From: Blastococcus sp. URHD0036
Lineage (GTDB): Bacteria > Actinomycetota > Actinomycetes > Mycobacteriales > Geodermatophilaceae
Direction of reading: 5' to 3'
Length of the DNA: 64,000 nt
Assembly (NCBI RefSeq): GCF_000701365.1
Contig: NZ_JNIK01000018.1
Location: forward strand, 297,585 to 361,584
In this document: one piece after another, positions 8,205 through 17,611 of the stretch
How the letters are laid out: each line of letters starts with the position of its first letter
How positions within the stretch are numbered: position 1 is the stretch's first letter
Notes under the pieces: generated by a model
Told to the model about the DNA's origin: nothing
Seen by the model: the letters and a program-made list of their open reading frames with translations, nothing else
The model's database searches: none
Position numbers and translations under genes: made by a program

Positions 8205-9104
8205 TCAGCGGGCCTCCCACCACCGGTCGGCGGCCTCGGCCGGAGTGGCCCCGTCGAGGGCCACCTGCTGGTTCAGCTCGACGAGGTCGGCGGTCGTCAG
8301 GGCCGCGCTGACCTCGTCGGCGGCCGTCCGGAGGGCGTCCCCGGCCTCGGCCAGGACGTCGGACCGCACGATGGGCACCACGTTCTCGTGCGGCTGCAGG
8401 CCGCGGTCGTCCTCGAGGAGCAGCAGCGCGGAGTCGGTGAGGTGCGGGTCGGTCGTCTCCAGCAGGCCGACGTCGATGTCGCCGGCGAACAGCGACTCCA
8501 CCGTCGCCGTCCGCGACGGCATGCTGATGACGGTGCCGAACTCCAGCCCGTAGACCCGGCGCAGGCCCACGAGGCAGAGAGGACGGGCGGAGCACTCGGG
8601 TGGGCCGCCGAAGGTGAGACCCGGCGCGGGCTGCTCGAGGTCGGACAGCCGGGTGATGCCCCGCTCGGCGGCGGTCGTGGCCAGGACAACGAAGCCGTTC
8701 TGGTCCTCGGCCGCCGAGGCGGCCAGCGCGGTGAGGCCGCGTGGGGCGAGGGTGCGGTCGAGCAGCGCGTGCACACGCTCCGGGTCGCGCTCGGGGGATC
8801 CCGCGTCGGGGCTGACGAACGCGGTCACGGTGCCCAGGTAGTCGACGACGACGTCGACGACGCCCTGCTCCAACGCCGGCAGCAGCACCTCGCGGGTGCC
8901 GACGCCGTGCTGCACCACGACGTCCAGTCCCGCACGGCGCAGCCCCTCGGCGTAGAGCTCGGCGAGGATCTGGTTCTCGGTGAAGTCGTAGGAGGCCACC
9001 CGGACCGTCCCCGCCGGCACCGGATCGGCGTCGCCGGCGGAGCCGTCGCAGGCGCACAGCACCGCGGCGAGCAGGACCACGGCGACGAGGACGCGGCGGC
9101 GCAT
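8205..9104 (-). CDS. glycine betaine/osmoprotectant ABC transporter substrate-binding lipoprotein (OpuAC/ProX type)
   Basis: A 299-residue exported lipoprotein. The signal peptide ends at the lipobox LCAC with Cys19. The mature part is a substrate-binding protein of the OpuAC family, with early text VRVASYDFTENQILAELYAEGL and YGLEFGTVISM later on. It should bind quaternary amines (glycine betaine, choline, carnitine) for uptake. No ABC ATPase or permease gene is next to it, so it is an orphan in this window. A TAGCGT hexamer at 9158-9163 (reverse strand) is a likely -10 and GGAGGAG precedes the ATG. Confidence 0.88.
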   Translation of the reverse strand: MRRRVLVAVVLLAAVLCACDGSAGDADPVPAGTVRVASYDFTENQILAELYAEGLRRAGLDVVVQHGVGTREVLLPALEQGVVDVVVDYLGTVTAFVSPDAGSPERDPERVHALLDRTLAPRGLTALAASAAEDQNGFVVLATTAAERGITRLSDLEQPAPGLTFGGPPECSARPLCLVGLRRVYGLEFGTVISMPSRTATVESLFAGDIDVGLLETTDPHLTDSALLLLEDDRGLQPHENVVPIVRSDVLAEAGDALRTAADEVSAALTTADLVELNQQVALDGATPAEAADRWWEAR

Positions 9105-9157
9105 CGCGGACTCCTCCCGGGAGCCGGTGCCCGGGGGAGCCCCCTCGGGGCCCCGCC

Positions 9158-9163
9158 ACGCTA
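9158..9163 (-). promoter_or_regulatory. probable -10 hexamer of the osmoprotectant-binding protein gene
   Basis: Read on the reverse strand this is TAGCGT, 54 bp before the ATG. The upstream tandem repeats start about 17 bp beyond it, covering the place where a -35 element would lie. Confidence 0.45.
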
Positions 9164-9180
9164 GCCCCCGGCGGGCCCCG

Positions 9181-9238
9181 AGGGACCTGTTCCGGGACCA
9201 AGGGACCTGTTCCGGGACCTAGGGACGTGTCCGGGTGC
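9181..9238. repeat. three tandem 20-bp repeats in a divergent intergenic region
   Basis: Two copies (9181-9200 and 9201-9220) read AGGGACCTGTTCCGGGACC plus A or T. A third decayed copy begins at 9221 (AGGGACGTGTCCGGGTGC). They sit between the osmoprotectant-binding gene and the PAP2-kinase operon, and could be an iterated regulator site or simple local duplication. Confidence 0.75.
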
Positions 9239-9264
9239 GGTCATCAGCGGGAGCATCGGCCGAC

Positions 9265-10967
<1,703 letters not shown>

Positions 10968-10971
<4 letters not shown>

Positions 10972-11579
10972 GCCGCGCCCGGGCCACGGGCGCCTCCGCC
11001 GTCGTCCTGCCGGTGGTGGCGCTCCTGCTCAGCGCCTGCTCGGACGAGGGTCCGAGCGTCAGCCTGGAGGTCCCGGCCTGTTCCGGTGGGGACGACGGGA
11101 ACGCGGCGTACGGCGTCGTGCTCATGGCGCAGTCGGTGCCCACCGCGTCGTGGGTGCCGTGCGTGCAGGGCGTGCCGCTGGGCTGGGACTTCGCCGGCCT
11201 GGACGCCCGCAGCGGCTCGGCCCGCTTCTGGCTCGACTCCGACCGGGACGGCCACCACGCCATCGAGGTACGGCTGGACGAGACCTGCGACACCGGCGGC
11301 GCCACCGCGGTCCCCACCGACCGGGAGGGCCTGAGCCGGATGGAGCGGGTGACCCAGGTGACCCCCGACTACCACGGCCGGCGCTTCTACCTGTTCGAGG
11401 GCGGCTGCATGACCGTCGTCCTCACCCTCTCCGGCGAGTACCGCGGGGAGCCCCTGGCACTGGCCACGCAGGGCATCGGCGTGCTGGCCCGCGAGGACCT
11501 CGCCGGCCAGGTCCGGGCGGACACCGGCGGCCGGCTCGAGCTCGACCCGCCGGACGACGACGAGGGAGGCACCCCGTGA
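10968..11579 (+). CDS. lipoprotein of unknown function in PAP2-kinase operon
   Basis: A 203-residue exported lipoprotein. The signal peptide ends in lipobox LSAC with Cys24. The mature part contains several further Cys residues (PACSGG, WVPCVQG, DETCDTG, EGGCMT) that could form disulfides outside the cell. No family is recognised. Its GTG start overlaps the TGA of the PAP2-kinase gene by 4 nt, and its own stop overlaps the next start the same way, so translation is coupled. By context it may be the extracytoplasmic partner of the membrane kinase or flippase-like protein. Confidence 0.8.
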
Positions 11580-12691
11580 CGACCGTCGACCCCCTGACCA
11601 CGCCGGCCCCACCCGGCCGGCCGCCGCGACCGAAGCCGCTCTGGCAGCGGGTGCTCGGGCCGCTGATCTCCGTGGCCCTGCTCGCCGCCGTCTTCTTCTG
11701 GTTCCTGCCGCAGTTCACCAGCCTGTCCGAGGTCTGGTCCTCCATCACCGACATGTCGTGGCTGGAGCTCGGTCTCCTGGCGGTGGCCACGGTGTGGAAC
11801 CTCGTCACCTACCAGCTGGTCATGCTCACGACGATGCCGGGGATGCGGCTGCGCGAGGCCACGGTCTCGACCATGACGACCACCGCCGTCTCCAACACCG
11901 TCGTCGGCGGCGCGGCCCTCTCACTGGGACTGACCTACGCGATGAACTCGTCGTGGGGCTTCTCCCGCTCCCGGACGTCGGTCTCGCTGCTCGTGTCGGG
12001 GCTGTGGAACAACTTCGCCAAGCTCGCGCTGCCGGTGCTCGCCGTCGCCCTGCTCGCCCTCACCTCGGCGACGCCCACCCCGGGCCGGCTCGTCGCGGGG
12101 CTGGTGGGGGTCGCCGCCCTCGTCGCCGCGGTGGTCCTGCTCGGCCTGCTGCTGCGGAGCCGGGAGAGCGCGGCGCGGATCGGCATCGGCGCGGGCCGGG
12201 TGGCCTCCGCCGTCCGCCGTCCGTTCGGCCGTCCCCCGGTGCAGGGCTGGGACCTGGCCACCATGAAGTTCCGCGACCGCACCGTGCTGCTGCTCCGGGC
12301 CCGCTGGTACTGGATCACCCTCGCCACCGTGGTCAGCCACCTGTCGCTGTTCGCCGTCCTGCTGGTGGCGCTGCGCGCGGTGGGCGTGGACGCGCAGGAG
12401 GTCAGCACGGTCCAGGCCCTGGCGGTCTTCGCCTTCGCCCGCCTGCTCACCGCCGTGCCGTTCACGCCCGGCGGCCTGGGCGTCATCGAGCTGGCGCTGA
12501 TCACCGGGCTGTCGGCGGCCGGCGGGGACCGCGCCGAGGTCGCCGCGGCCGTGCTCATCTTCCGCGGGCTGACCTACGTCCTGCCGATCCTCCTGGGCGT
12601 CGTGGCGTACCTGTTCTGGCGGCACGACAAGTCGTGGCGGCGCGCGCCGAACAGCGCGCCGCGCACGGAACTGGTCCCGGAGACCTCGTGA
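11576..12691 (+). CDS. lysylphosphatidylglycerol synthase transmembrane/YbhN flippase-like protein
   Basis: A 371-residue polytopic membrane protein matching the UPF0104/YbhN family, the membrane half of MprF-like lysyl-PG synthases and proposed lipid flippases (TIGR00374 type). The run VPFTPGGLGVIELALITGL near residue 305 is the family signature, and VSNTVVGGAALSLGLTYAMN is also typical. There is no C-terminal aminoacyl transferase domain. It would move or accommodate an amphipathic lipid. It is translationally coupled on both sides (GTGA overlaps), between a lipoprotein and two PAP2 proteins, which supports a lipid-handling role. Good RBS (GAGGGAGG). Confidence 0.87.
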   Translation: MTTVDPLTTPAPPGRPPRPKPLWQRVLGPLISVALLAAVFFWFLPQFTSLSEVWSSITDMSWLELGLLAVATVWNLVTYQLVMLTTMPGMRLREATVSTMTTTAVSNTVVGGAALSLGLTYAMNSSWGFSRSRTSVSLLVSGLWNNFAKLALPVLAVALLALTSATPTPGRLVAGLVGVAALVAAVVLLGLLLRSRESAARIGIGAGRVASAVRRPFGRPPVQGWDLATMKFRDRTVLLLRARWYWITLATVVSHLSLFAVLLVALRAVGVDAQEVSTVQALAVFAFARLLTAVPFTPGGLGVIELALITGLSAAGGDRAEVAAAVLIFRGLTYVLPILLGVVAYLFWRHDKSWRRAPNSAPRTELVPETS

Positions 12692-13311
12692 GCACCCGTG
12701 CGGCCACCCGCCCGCACGGGGTGGTCCGGACACCCGGCGACGCCGCCCTGCTCGTGGTCGGCGCGGCGGTGCTGGTGCTCGCGGCGCTGCCGGTGCACCG
12801 GTTCCGGGTGGACCCGGCGGAGGCCTCGGTGTTCCACGCGGTCAACGGCGTCGACGTCGTCCCCTTCGTCCTGGTCTGGCCCGTGATGCAGCTGGGGAAC
12901 CTGCTCGTGGTCCCGGCGAGCGCGCTGGTCGCCGCGGCGTTCCGCCGATGGCGGCTGGCCGCGGCCCTGCTGCTGGCCGGCGCCGGCACCTACTACGCGG
13001 CGAAGGTGGTCAAGGGCGTCGTGGTCCGGGGCCGGCCGGACGGGCTGCTCGACGACGTCGTCATCCGCGGCACCGCCGCCCTGGGCCGCGGCTTCGTCTC
13101 CGGTCACGCCGCGGTGGTCACCGCCCTGCTGGCGACCGCCTGGCCGTGGCTGGGCCGCCGGACGCGGATCGCGTGCCTGGTCCTGGTGGTCGCGGTGTGC
13201 CTGGCACGGGTGTACGTGGCCGCGCACCTGCCGCTGGACGTCGTCGGGGGCGCGGGGCTCGGGCTCATGGTCGCCGGCGCGGTCCGGCTGGTCGTGGGGC
13301 GACCGGCCTGA
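12688..13311 (+). CDS. PAP2 superfamily phosphatase (near-canonical)
   Basis: A 207-residue integral membrane protein of the PAP2 family, predicted to remove phosphate from a lipid phosphate or diphosphate. Motif 1 reads KGVVVRGRP (complete KX6RP). Motif 2 reads FVSGHA, with Val in place of Pro but Ser-Gly-His kept. Motif 3 reads ARVYVAAHLPLDVVGG, with Ala for Ser but Arg, His and Asp kept. It is therefore probably active. The GTG start overlaps the previous stop, and the stop overlaps the next ATG by 1 nt (TGATG). Confidence 0.88.
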   Translation: MSTRAATRPHGVVRTPGDAALLVVGAAVLVLAALPVHRFRVDPAEASVFHAVNGVDVVPFVLVWPVMQLGNLLVVPASALVAAAFRRWRLAAALLLAGAGTYYAAKVVKGVVVRGRPDGLLDDVVIRGTAALGRGFVSGHAAVVTALLATAWPWLGRRTRIACLVLVVAVCLARVYVAAHLPLDVVGGAGLGLMVAGAVRLVVGRPA

Positions 13312-13970
13312 TGCTCGTCGACGCGCGCCGGGGCCTGTGCGTGAGCGGGGTGCTGCTCGCCGGCGCGGTCGGCATCGGCGTGCTCGTGGCCCTCCCGGCG
13401 ACCCGCCCGGCCGTGCAGGCGGTCGACGACGCGGTGTGGCACGGGGCGGTCGCGGTCGAGAACGGGCCGGCCACCGCGGTGGCGGTGGCGCTCTCCTGGC
13501 TGGGCGGGGCGTGGGTGACCTGGCCGCTGCGGGTGCTGGGGCTGGCCCTGCTCGCCTGGCGCCGGCACTGGCTCCGGCTGGCCGCCTTCGCGCTGGCGAT
13601 CGGGACCAGCGAGGCGCTGATCGGCCCGGTGAAGGCGGCCTACGACCGCGCGCGGCCGCCGGACTCCCTCATCGCCACGTCGGGCGCCTCGTTCCCCTCC
13701 GGGCACGCCGTCGCCGCCGCGGTCACCGCCGTCGGGCTGGTGCTGGTCCTCGCCCCGCCCGGGCCGATGCGCTGGCGGTGGGAGGTGCGCGCGGCCCTCT
13801 TCGCCGCCGTCATGGCGATGTCGCGCGTCTACCTGCGCGCGCACTGGCTCTCCGACGTCCTCGCCGGCGCCCTGCTCGGCGCCGGGCTCGTCCTCGGCTG
13901 GCCCGCCCTGCTGACGGCCGTGCGCGAGCGGCAGACGGTCAGTCGAACAGGTCGGGCTGGTCCCGGCTGA
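13311..13970 (+). CDS. PAP2 superfamily phosphatase (fully canonical)
   Basis: The last gene of the five-gene operon, 219 residues, with an intact PAP2 active site: KAAYDRARP, SFPSGHA and SRVYLRAHWLSDVLAG. It has about six membrane helices with the catalytic loops on one face. Likely substrates are undecaprenyl diphosphate, phosphatidylglycerol phosphate or phosphatidic acid; sequence alone does not decide. Its final 32 bases overlap the end of the convergent class II aldolase gene, so the C-terminal tail is read from both strands. Confidence 0.9.
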   Translation: MLVDARRGLCVSGVLLAGAVGIGVLVALPATRPAVQAVDDAVWHGAVAVENGPATAVAVALSWLGGAWVTWPLRVLGLALLAWRRHWLRLAAFALAIGTSEALIGPVKAAYDRARPPDSLIATSGASFPSGHAVAAAVTAVGLVLVLAPPGPMRWRWEVRAALFAAVMAMSRVYLRAHWLSDVLAGALLGAGLVLGWPALLTAVRERQTVSRTGRAGPG

Positions 13971-14781
13971 TCCGCTCCCAGATGGGCTGGAACTGGAACC
14001 AGCCGGCGAACTCGTAGCCGACCTGACCGCGGGTGACCGTGGCCTCCTCGTGCCCGATCCGCCGCGGCGGGATGCCCAGTCCGGCGGCCGCGGAGTACGC
14101 CATCAGCTGCGCCTGGGCGGTGCGCTCCAGGGTGAGGAACCACCAGGCGGCACTGTCGACCGAGGTGCCGACGGTCAGCATCCCGTGGTTGCGCAGGATC
14201 ACGGCCTTGTGCGACCCGAGGGCGGCGCCGATGCGCCGGCCCTCCTCGGGGTCGAGGACGACGCCGGAGTAGCTGTCGAAGACGCCGATGTCGTCGTAGA
14301 AGGCGCAGGCGTCCTGGGTCAGCGGCTCGATCGTCATCTCGAGGCTGGAGAGGGTCTTGCCGTACGGACCGTGCGCGTGCGCGGCGGCCAGGACGTCGGG
14401 GCGAGCGGCGTGCACCGCGCAGTGGATCGCCACGGCCGCTCCGTTGACCGCACGGTCGCCCTCGACGACCTCGCCGGTGTGGTCGACGCGGACCAGGTCG
14501 CTGCTGCGGATCATGCTGAAGTGCATCCCGAACGGGTTGACCCAGAAGGTGTCCGGGGCCCCGGGGTCGCGCACGGTGACGTGGCCGGCGACGCCCTCGT
14601 CGAGCCCGGCCTTGCTGAACATCCGGAAGGCCGCGGCGAGCTTCGCCTTGCGGTGCGCCCGCTCCTCCTCGACCGAGGCGAACACCGGCGGCCGGGCGCT
14701 CCGGAGCTTCCGCCCGCCCGCGTCGTGGTCTGCCGCCGCCGCGGGGAGCTCGGTCGCTTCGGGCCGGTCGGTGACGGTCAT
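13939..14781 (-). CDS. class II aldolase/adducin family protein
   Basis: A 280-residue cytoplasmic protein of the class II aldolase/adducin family, metal-dependent enzymes that cleave or epimerise sugar phosphates. Zinc ligands appear as the His pair in AAAHAHGPYG (near residue 136) and in RNHGMLTVG. VAGHVTVRDP and FWVNPFGMHFSMI are typical of the longer decarboxylase- or aldolase-like members found beside catabolic genes. The 40-residue N-terminal lead is poorly structured. Substrate is unknown. It converges on the PAP2 operon with a 32-bp overlap. Confidence 0.88.
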   Translation of the reverse strand: MTVTDRPEATELPAAAADHDAGGRKLRSARPPVFASVEEERAHRKAKLAAAFRMFSKAGLDEGVAGHVTVRDPGAPDTFWVNPFGMHFSMIRSSDLVRVDHTGEVVEGDRAVNGAAVAIHCAVHAARPDVLAAAHAHGPYGKTLSSLEMTIEPLTQDACAFYDDIGVFDSYSGVVLDPEEGRRIGAALGSHKAVILRNHGMLTVGTSVDSAAWWFLTLERTAQAQLMAYSAAAGLGIPPRRIGHEEATVTRGQVGYEFAGWFQFQPIWERISRDQPDLFD

Positions 14782-14944
14782 GGCGGCTCCTCCGCTCCGG
14801 GCGGCGGACGCCGCGCTCGGGACGATTGTGCGCCCTCCGGGAGGCTCCGGACAGGCGGGCTCCGGTCACCCGGCCGGGGGGCGCCACCTGTGGTTGAGTG
14901 GCTCAGGTCACAGCTGCCACCGAAGCACCTCGAGGAGGCCGGCA

Positions 14945-16720
14945 ATGACCACCGCCCGCAGCACGAGCACCCCGTCCGGTGAGCCGAGCACCGCGCCCAC
15001 CGCCACGCGCACCCGCGTCGAGACCGGGCCGTCGGAGACCTCCGAGGCGGCCGCCGAGGCCATGACCGGCCTGGACATGATCCTGGTCGACGGCGCACGG
15101 GGCCCGCTCCGCCGGCTGGTCCCGCCGGTGCGGACCACGGTCCGGTTCGGTGCCCGCCTGGCCCGCCGCCCCGACGCCCTCGCCCGCCGGGCCGGCACGC
15201 TCGCCCAGGACCTCGCCCGGATCGCCGTCGGCCGCAGCGACATCTCCGCCTCGCCCAAGGACAAGCGGTTCGCCGACCCGGCCTGGACGGGCAACCCGCT
15301 GCTGCACCGGGCGATGCAGGCCCACATCGCCGCGGCCCGCGCCGCCGTCGGCCTGGTCGACGACGCCGAGCTCGACTGGCAGGACGACGAGCGGGTCCGC
15401 TTCTCGCTGACCAACCTCGTCGACGCCCTGGCGCCGAGCAACGTGCCACCGCTGAACCCGCTGATGTGGAAGGCGGTCGTCGACACCGGCGGCCGCAACG
15501 TGCTCGGGGGCACCCGGCGCCTGCTCTCCGACCTCACCTCGCCGCCGCGGGTCCCCTCGATGGTCGAGGCGGACGCCTTCACCGTCGGGGAGGACCTCGC
15601 CGTCACCCCCGGCGCCGTCGTCCTGCGCACCCCGGTGTTCGAGCTCATCCAGTACCGGCCGACCACCGAGCGGGTGCGCGCCGTCCCGCTGGTCATGGTG
15701 CCGCCGACGATCAACAAGTTCTACGTCACCGACCTGGCGCCGGGGCGGAGCATCGTCGAGCACTACGTGGGCGCCGGCCAGCAGGTCTTCATGATCTCGT
15801 GGCGCAACCCGACCGCGGAGCACGCGGACTGGGGCATCGACGACTACGGGCAGGCCGTGCTCGACGCGATGGCGGCGGCGCGCGAGATCACCGGCAGCGA
15901 CCGGGTGGCGCTCCAGGCCTTCTGCTCCGGCGGCATCATCACGTCGATGGTGCTCGCCCACCTCGCCGCCACGACGGGTCTGGACGAGGTGGCGGCGGCG
16001 AGCTTCGCCGTCACCGTCCTCGACTGGGACCGCGCCGGCACCGTCGGAGCGCTCATGGACCCGCAGGCCGTGCAGGACGCGGTCGAGAAGTCGCGGGAGA
16101 AGGGCTACCTCGACGGCGCCATGCTCGCCGAGGTGTTCGCGTGGCTGCGGCCCAACGACCTGATCTGGAACTACTGGGTCAACAACTACCTGCAGGGCAA
16201 GCCGCCGCCGGCCTTCGACATCCTCTACTGGAACGCCGACACCACCCGGATGACGGCGGGCCTGCACCGCGACTTCATCGACATCGCCGTGCAGAACTCG
16301 CTGACCGAGAAGGGCGCGGCGACGATGCTCGGCACGCCCGTGGACCTGAAGGCCGTCGACGTCGACACCTACGTCACAGCGGGTATCGCCGACCACCTGT
16401 GCCCGTGGCAGTCCTGCTACCGGACGACGCAGCTGATGGGCGGTCGGAGCCGGTTCGTGCTGTCGACCAGCGGGCACATCGCCTCGCTGGTCAACCCGCC
16501 CGGGAACCCGAAGGCCACCTTCTCGGTGGCGCCGGAGACGCCGGCCGATCCCGAGCAGTGGCTCGCCGCCTCCGAGAAGGTCAAGGGCTCCTGGTGGCCG
16601 GACTTCGCCGCCTGGCTGGGCGAGCGTGCCGGCGACGAGGTGCCCGCCCCCGCGGACCTGGGGTTGGCCCGCCACCCGGCGCTGGAGGACGCTCCGGGAA
16701 GCTACGTGCATGAGTCGTGA
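14945..16720 (+). CDS. phaC: polyhydroxyalkanoate synthase-like protein (class II-like PhaC)
   Basis: A 591-residue alpha/beta hydrolase-fold enzyme that would polymerise 3-hydroxyacyl-CoA into PHA granules. The nucleophile elbow reads AFCSGG near residue 326, with Cys as expected for PhaC (consensus GxCxGG; the first Gly is Ala here). The catalytic Asp is probably in GIADHLCPW near 482 and His in TSGHIASLVNPPGNP near 510. NPLMWKAVVDTGG and NKFYVTDLAPGRSIVEH are strongly typical of PhaC. ATG at 14945 has GAGGAGG at proper spacing; upstream in-frame codons are not needed. The gene overlaps a depolymerase-like gene by 11 nt, an order like that of medium-chain PHA loci. Confidence 0.9.
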   Translation: MTTARSTSTPSGEPSTAPTATRTRVETGPSETSEAAAEAMTGLDMILVDGARGPLRRLVPPVRTTVRFGARLARRPDALARRAGTLAQDLARIAVGRSDISASPKDKRFADPAWTGNPLLHRAMQAHIAAARAAVGLVDDAELDWQDDERVRFSLTNLVDALAPSNVPPLNPLMWKAVVDTGGRNVLGGTRRLLSDLTSPPRVPSMVEADAFTVGEDLAVTPGAVVLRTPVFELIQYRPTTERVRAVPLVMVPPTINKFYVTDLAPGRSIVEHYVGAGQQVFMISWRNPTAEHADWGIDDYGQAVLDAMAAAREITGSDRVALQAFCSGGIITSMVLAHLAATTGLDEVAAASFAVTVLDWDRAGTVGALMDPQAVQDAVEKSREKGYLDGAMLAEVFAWLRPNDLIWNYWVNNYLQGKPPPAFDILYWNADTTRMTAGLHRDFIDIAVQNSLTEKGAATMLGTPVDLKAVDVDTYVTAGIADHLCPWQSCYRTTQLMGGRSRFVLSTSGHIASLVNPPGNPKATFSVAPETPADPEQWLAASEKVKGSWWPDFAAWLGERAGDEVPAPADLGLARHPALEDAPGSYVHES

Positions 16721-17549
16721 CCCCCTGCGCGCCCACCCGCGGGAGACCGTCCAGCCGATGACCGCGGCCGGACGCACGCTCCGGGTGTCGGTCCGCACCG
16801 GGACCGACCCCGACGTGCCACCGCTGCTGCTGATGAACGGCATCGGCGCGAGCCTCGAGGTGCTGCAACCCCTCGTCGACGCCCTCGACGACCGGCGGAC
16901 GGTGATCCGCTTCGACGTCCCCGGGATCGGCGGGTCCCCGCGCCCCGTGGTGCCCTACGTCCTCGGCACGCTGACCCCGGTCGTCGCCGGGGTGCTCTCC
17001 CGACTGGGCTTCGACCAGCCGGTCGACGTCCTCGGCCTGTCCTGGGGAGGCGGGCTGGCGCAGCACTTCGCCGTCCAGCACCGGCGGCGCTGCCGCCGGT
17101 TGGTGCTCGCCGCGACCGGTACCGGCACGCTGATGGTGCCGGGCTCCCCGCGGGTGCTCAGCCGGATGCTCACCCCCCGGCGGCACCGCGACCCCGAGTA
17201 CGCGCGGGAGATCGCCGGGCAGATCTACGGCGGCACCATGCGCTCGGACCCCGAGCGCGCCGCCCGGGTGCTGCACGCGGCCACCCGCATCGGGCCGCGG
17301 CGCGGCTACTACTACCAGCTCGCGTCGAGCACCGGCTGGAGCAGCCTGCCGTTCCTGCGGCTCATCCGGCAGCCCACGCTGGTCCTCGCGGGGGACGACG
17401 ACCCGATCGTGCCGGTGGCCAACGCCCGGATCATGGGCCGGCTGCTGCCCGACGCCCAGGTGCACGTCTACCGGGGCGGCCACCTGGCCGTGCTGACCGA
17501 GGCGGACGAACTCGTCCCGGTCATCGAGGACTTCCTCGACCGCGACTGA
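16710..17549 (+). CDS. phaZ: alpha/beta hydrolase, intracellular mcl-PHA depolymerase (PhaZ)-like
   Basis: A 279-residue alpha/beta hydrolase. The nucleophile elbow GLSWGGG holds the catalytic Ser near residue 112. Asp is in LAGDDDPIVP and His in RGGHLAVL near the C-terminus, a complete triad. LLLMNGIGASLEVLQP and FDVPGIGGSP resemble intracellular depolymerases of Pseudomonas medium-chain PHA. It starts inside the end of phaC (11-nt overlap, ATG at 16710), so the two are translated together and probably set polymer turnover. Substrate class is inferred from the neighbour. Confidence 0.85.
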   Translation: MSRDPLRAHPRETVQPMTAAGRTLRVSVRTGTDPDVPPLLLMNGIGASLEVLQPLVDALDDRRTVIRFDVPGIGGSPRPVVPYVLGTLTPVVAGVLSRLGFDQPVDVLGLSWGGGLAQHFAVQHRRRCRRLVLAATGTGTLMVPGSPRVLSRMLTPRRHRDPEYAREIAGQIYGGTMRSDPERAARVLHAATRIGPRRGYYYQLASSTGWSSLPFLRLIRQPTLVLAGDDDPIVPVANARIMGRLLPDAQVHVYRGGHLAVLTEADELVPVIEDFLDRD

Positions 17550-17556
17550 GAGAGGA

Positions 17557-17606
17557 CCCCGTCCTCCTCACACCACGCGCCGCGCGGCGCGAGCCTGGGG
17601 ACGGGG
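17557..17606. terminator. hairpin between convergent phaZ-like and metallopeptidase genes
   Basis: CCCCGTCC (17557-17564) pairs with GGACGGGG (17599-17606), and the 14-bp palindrome GCGCCGCGCGGCGC (17577-17590) sits inside the loop. It separates two convergent genes. Confidence 0.6.
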
Positions 17607-17611
17607 CCGAA

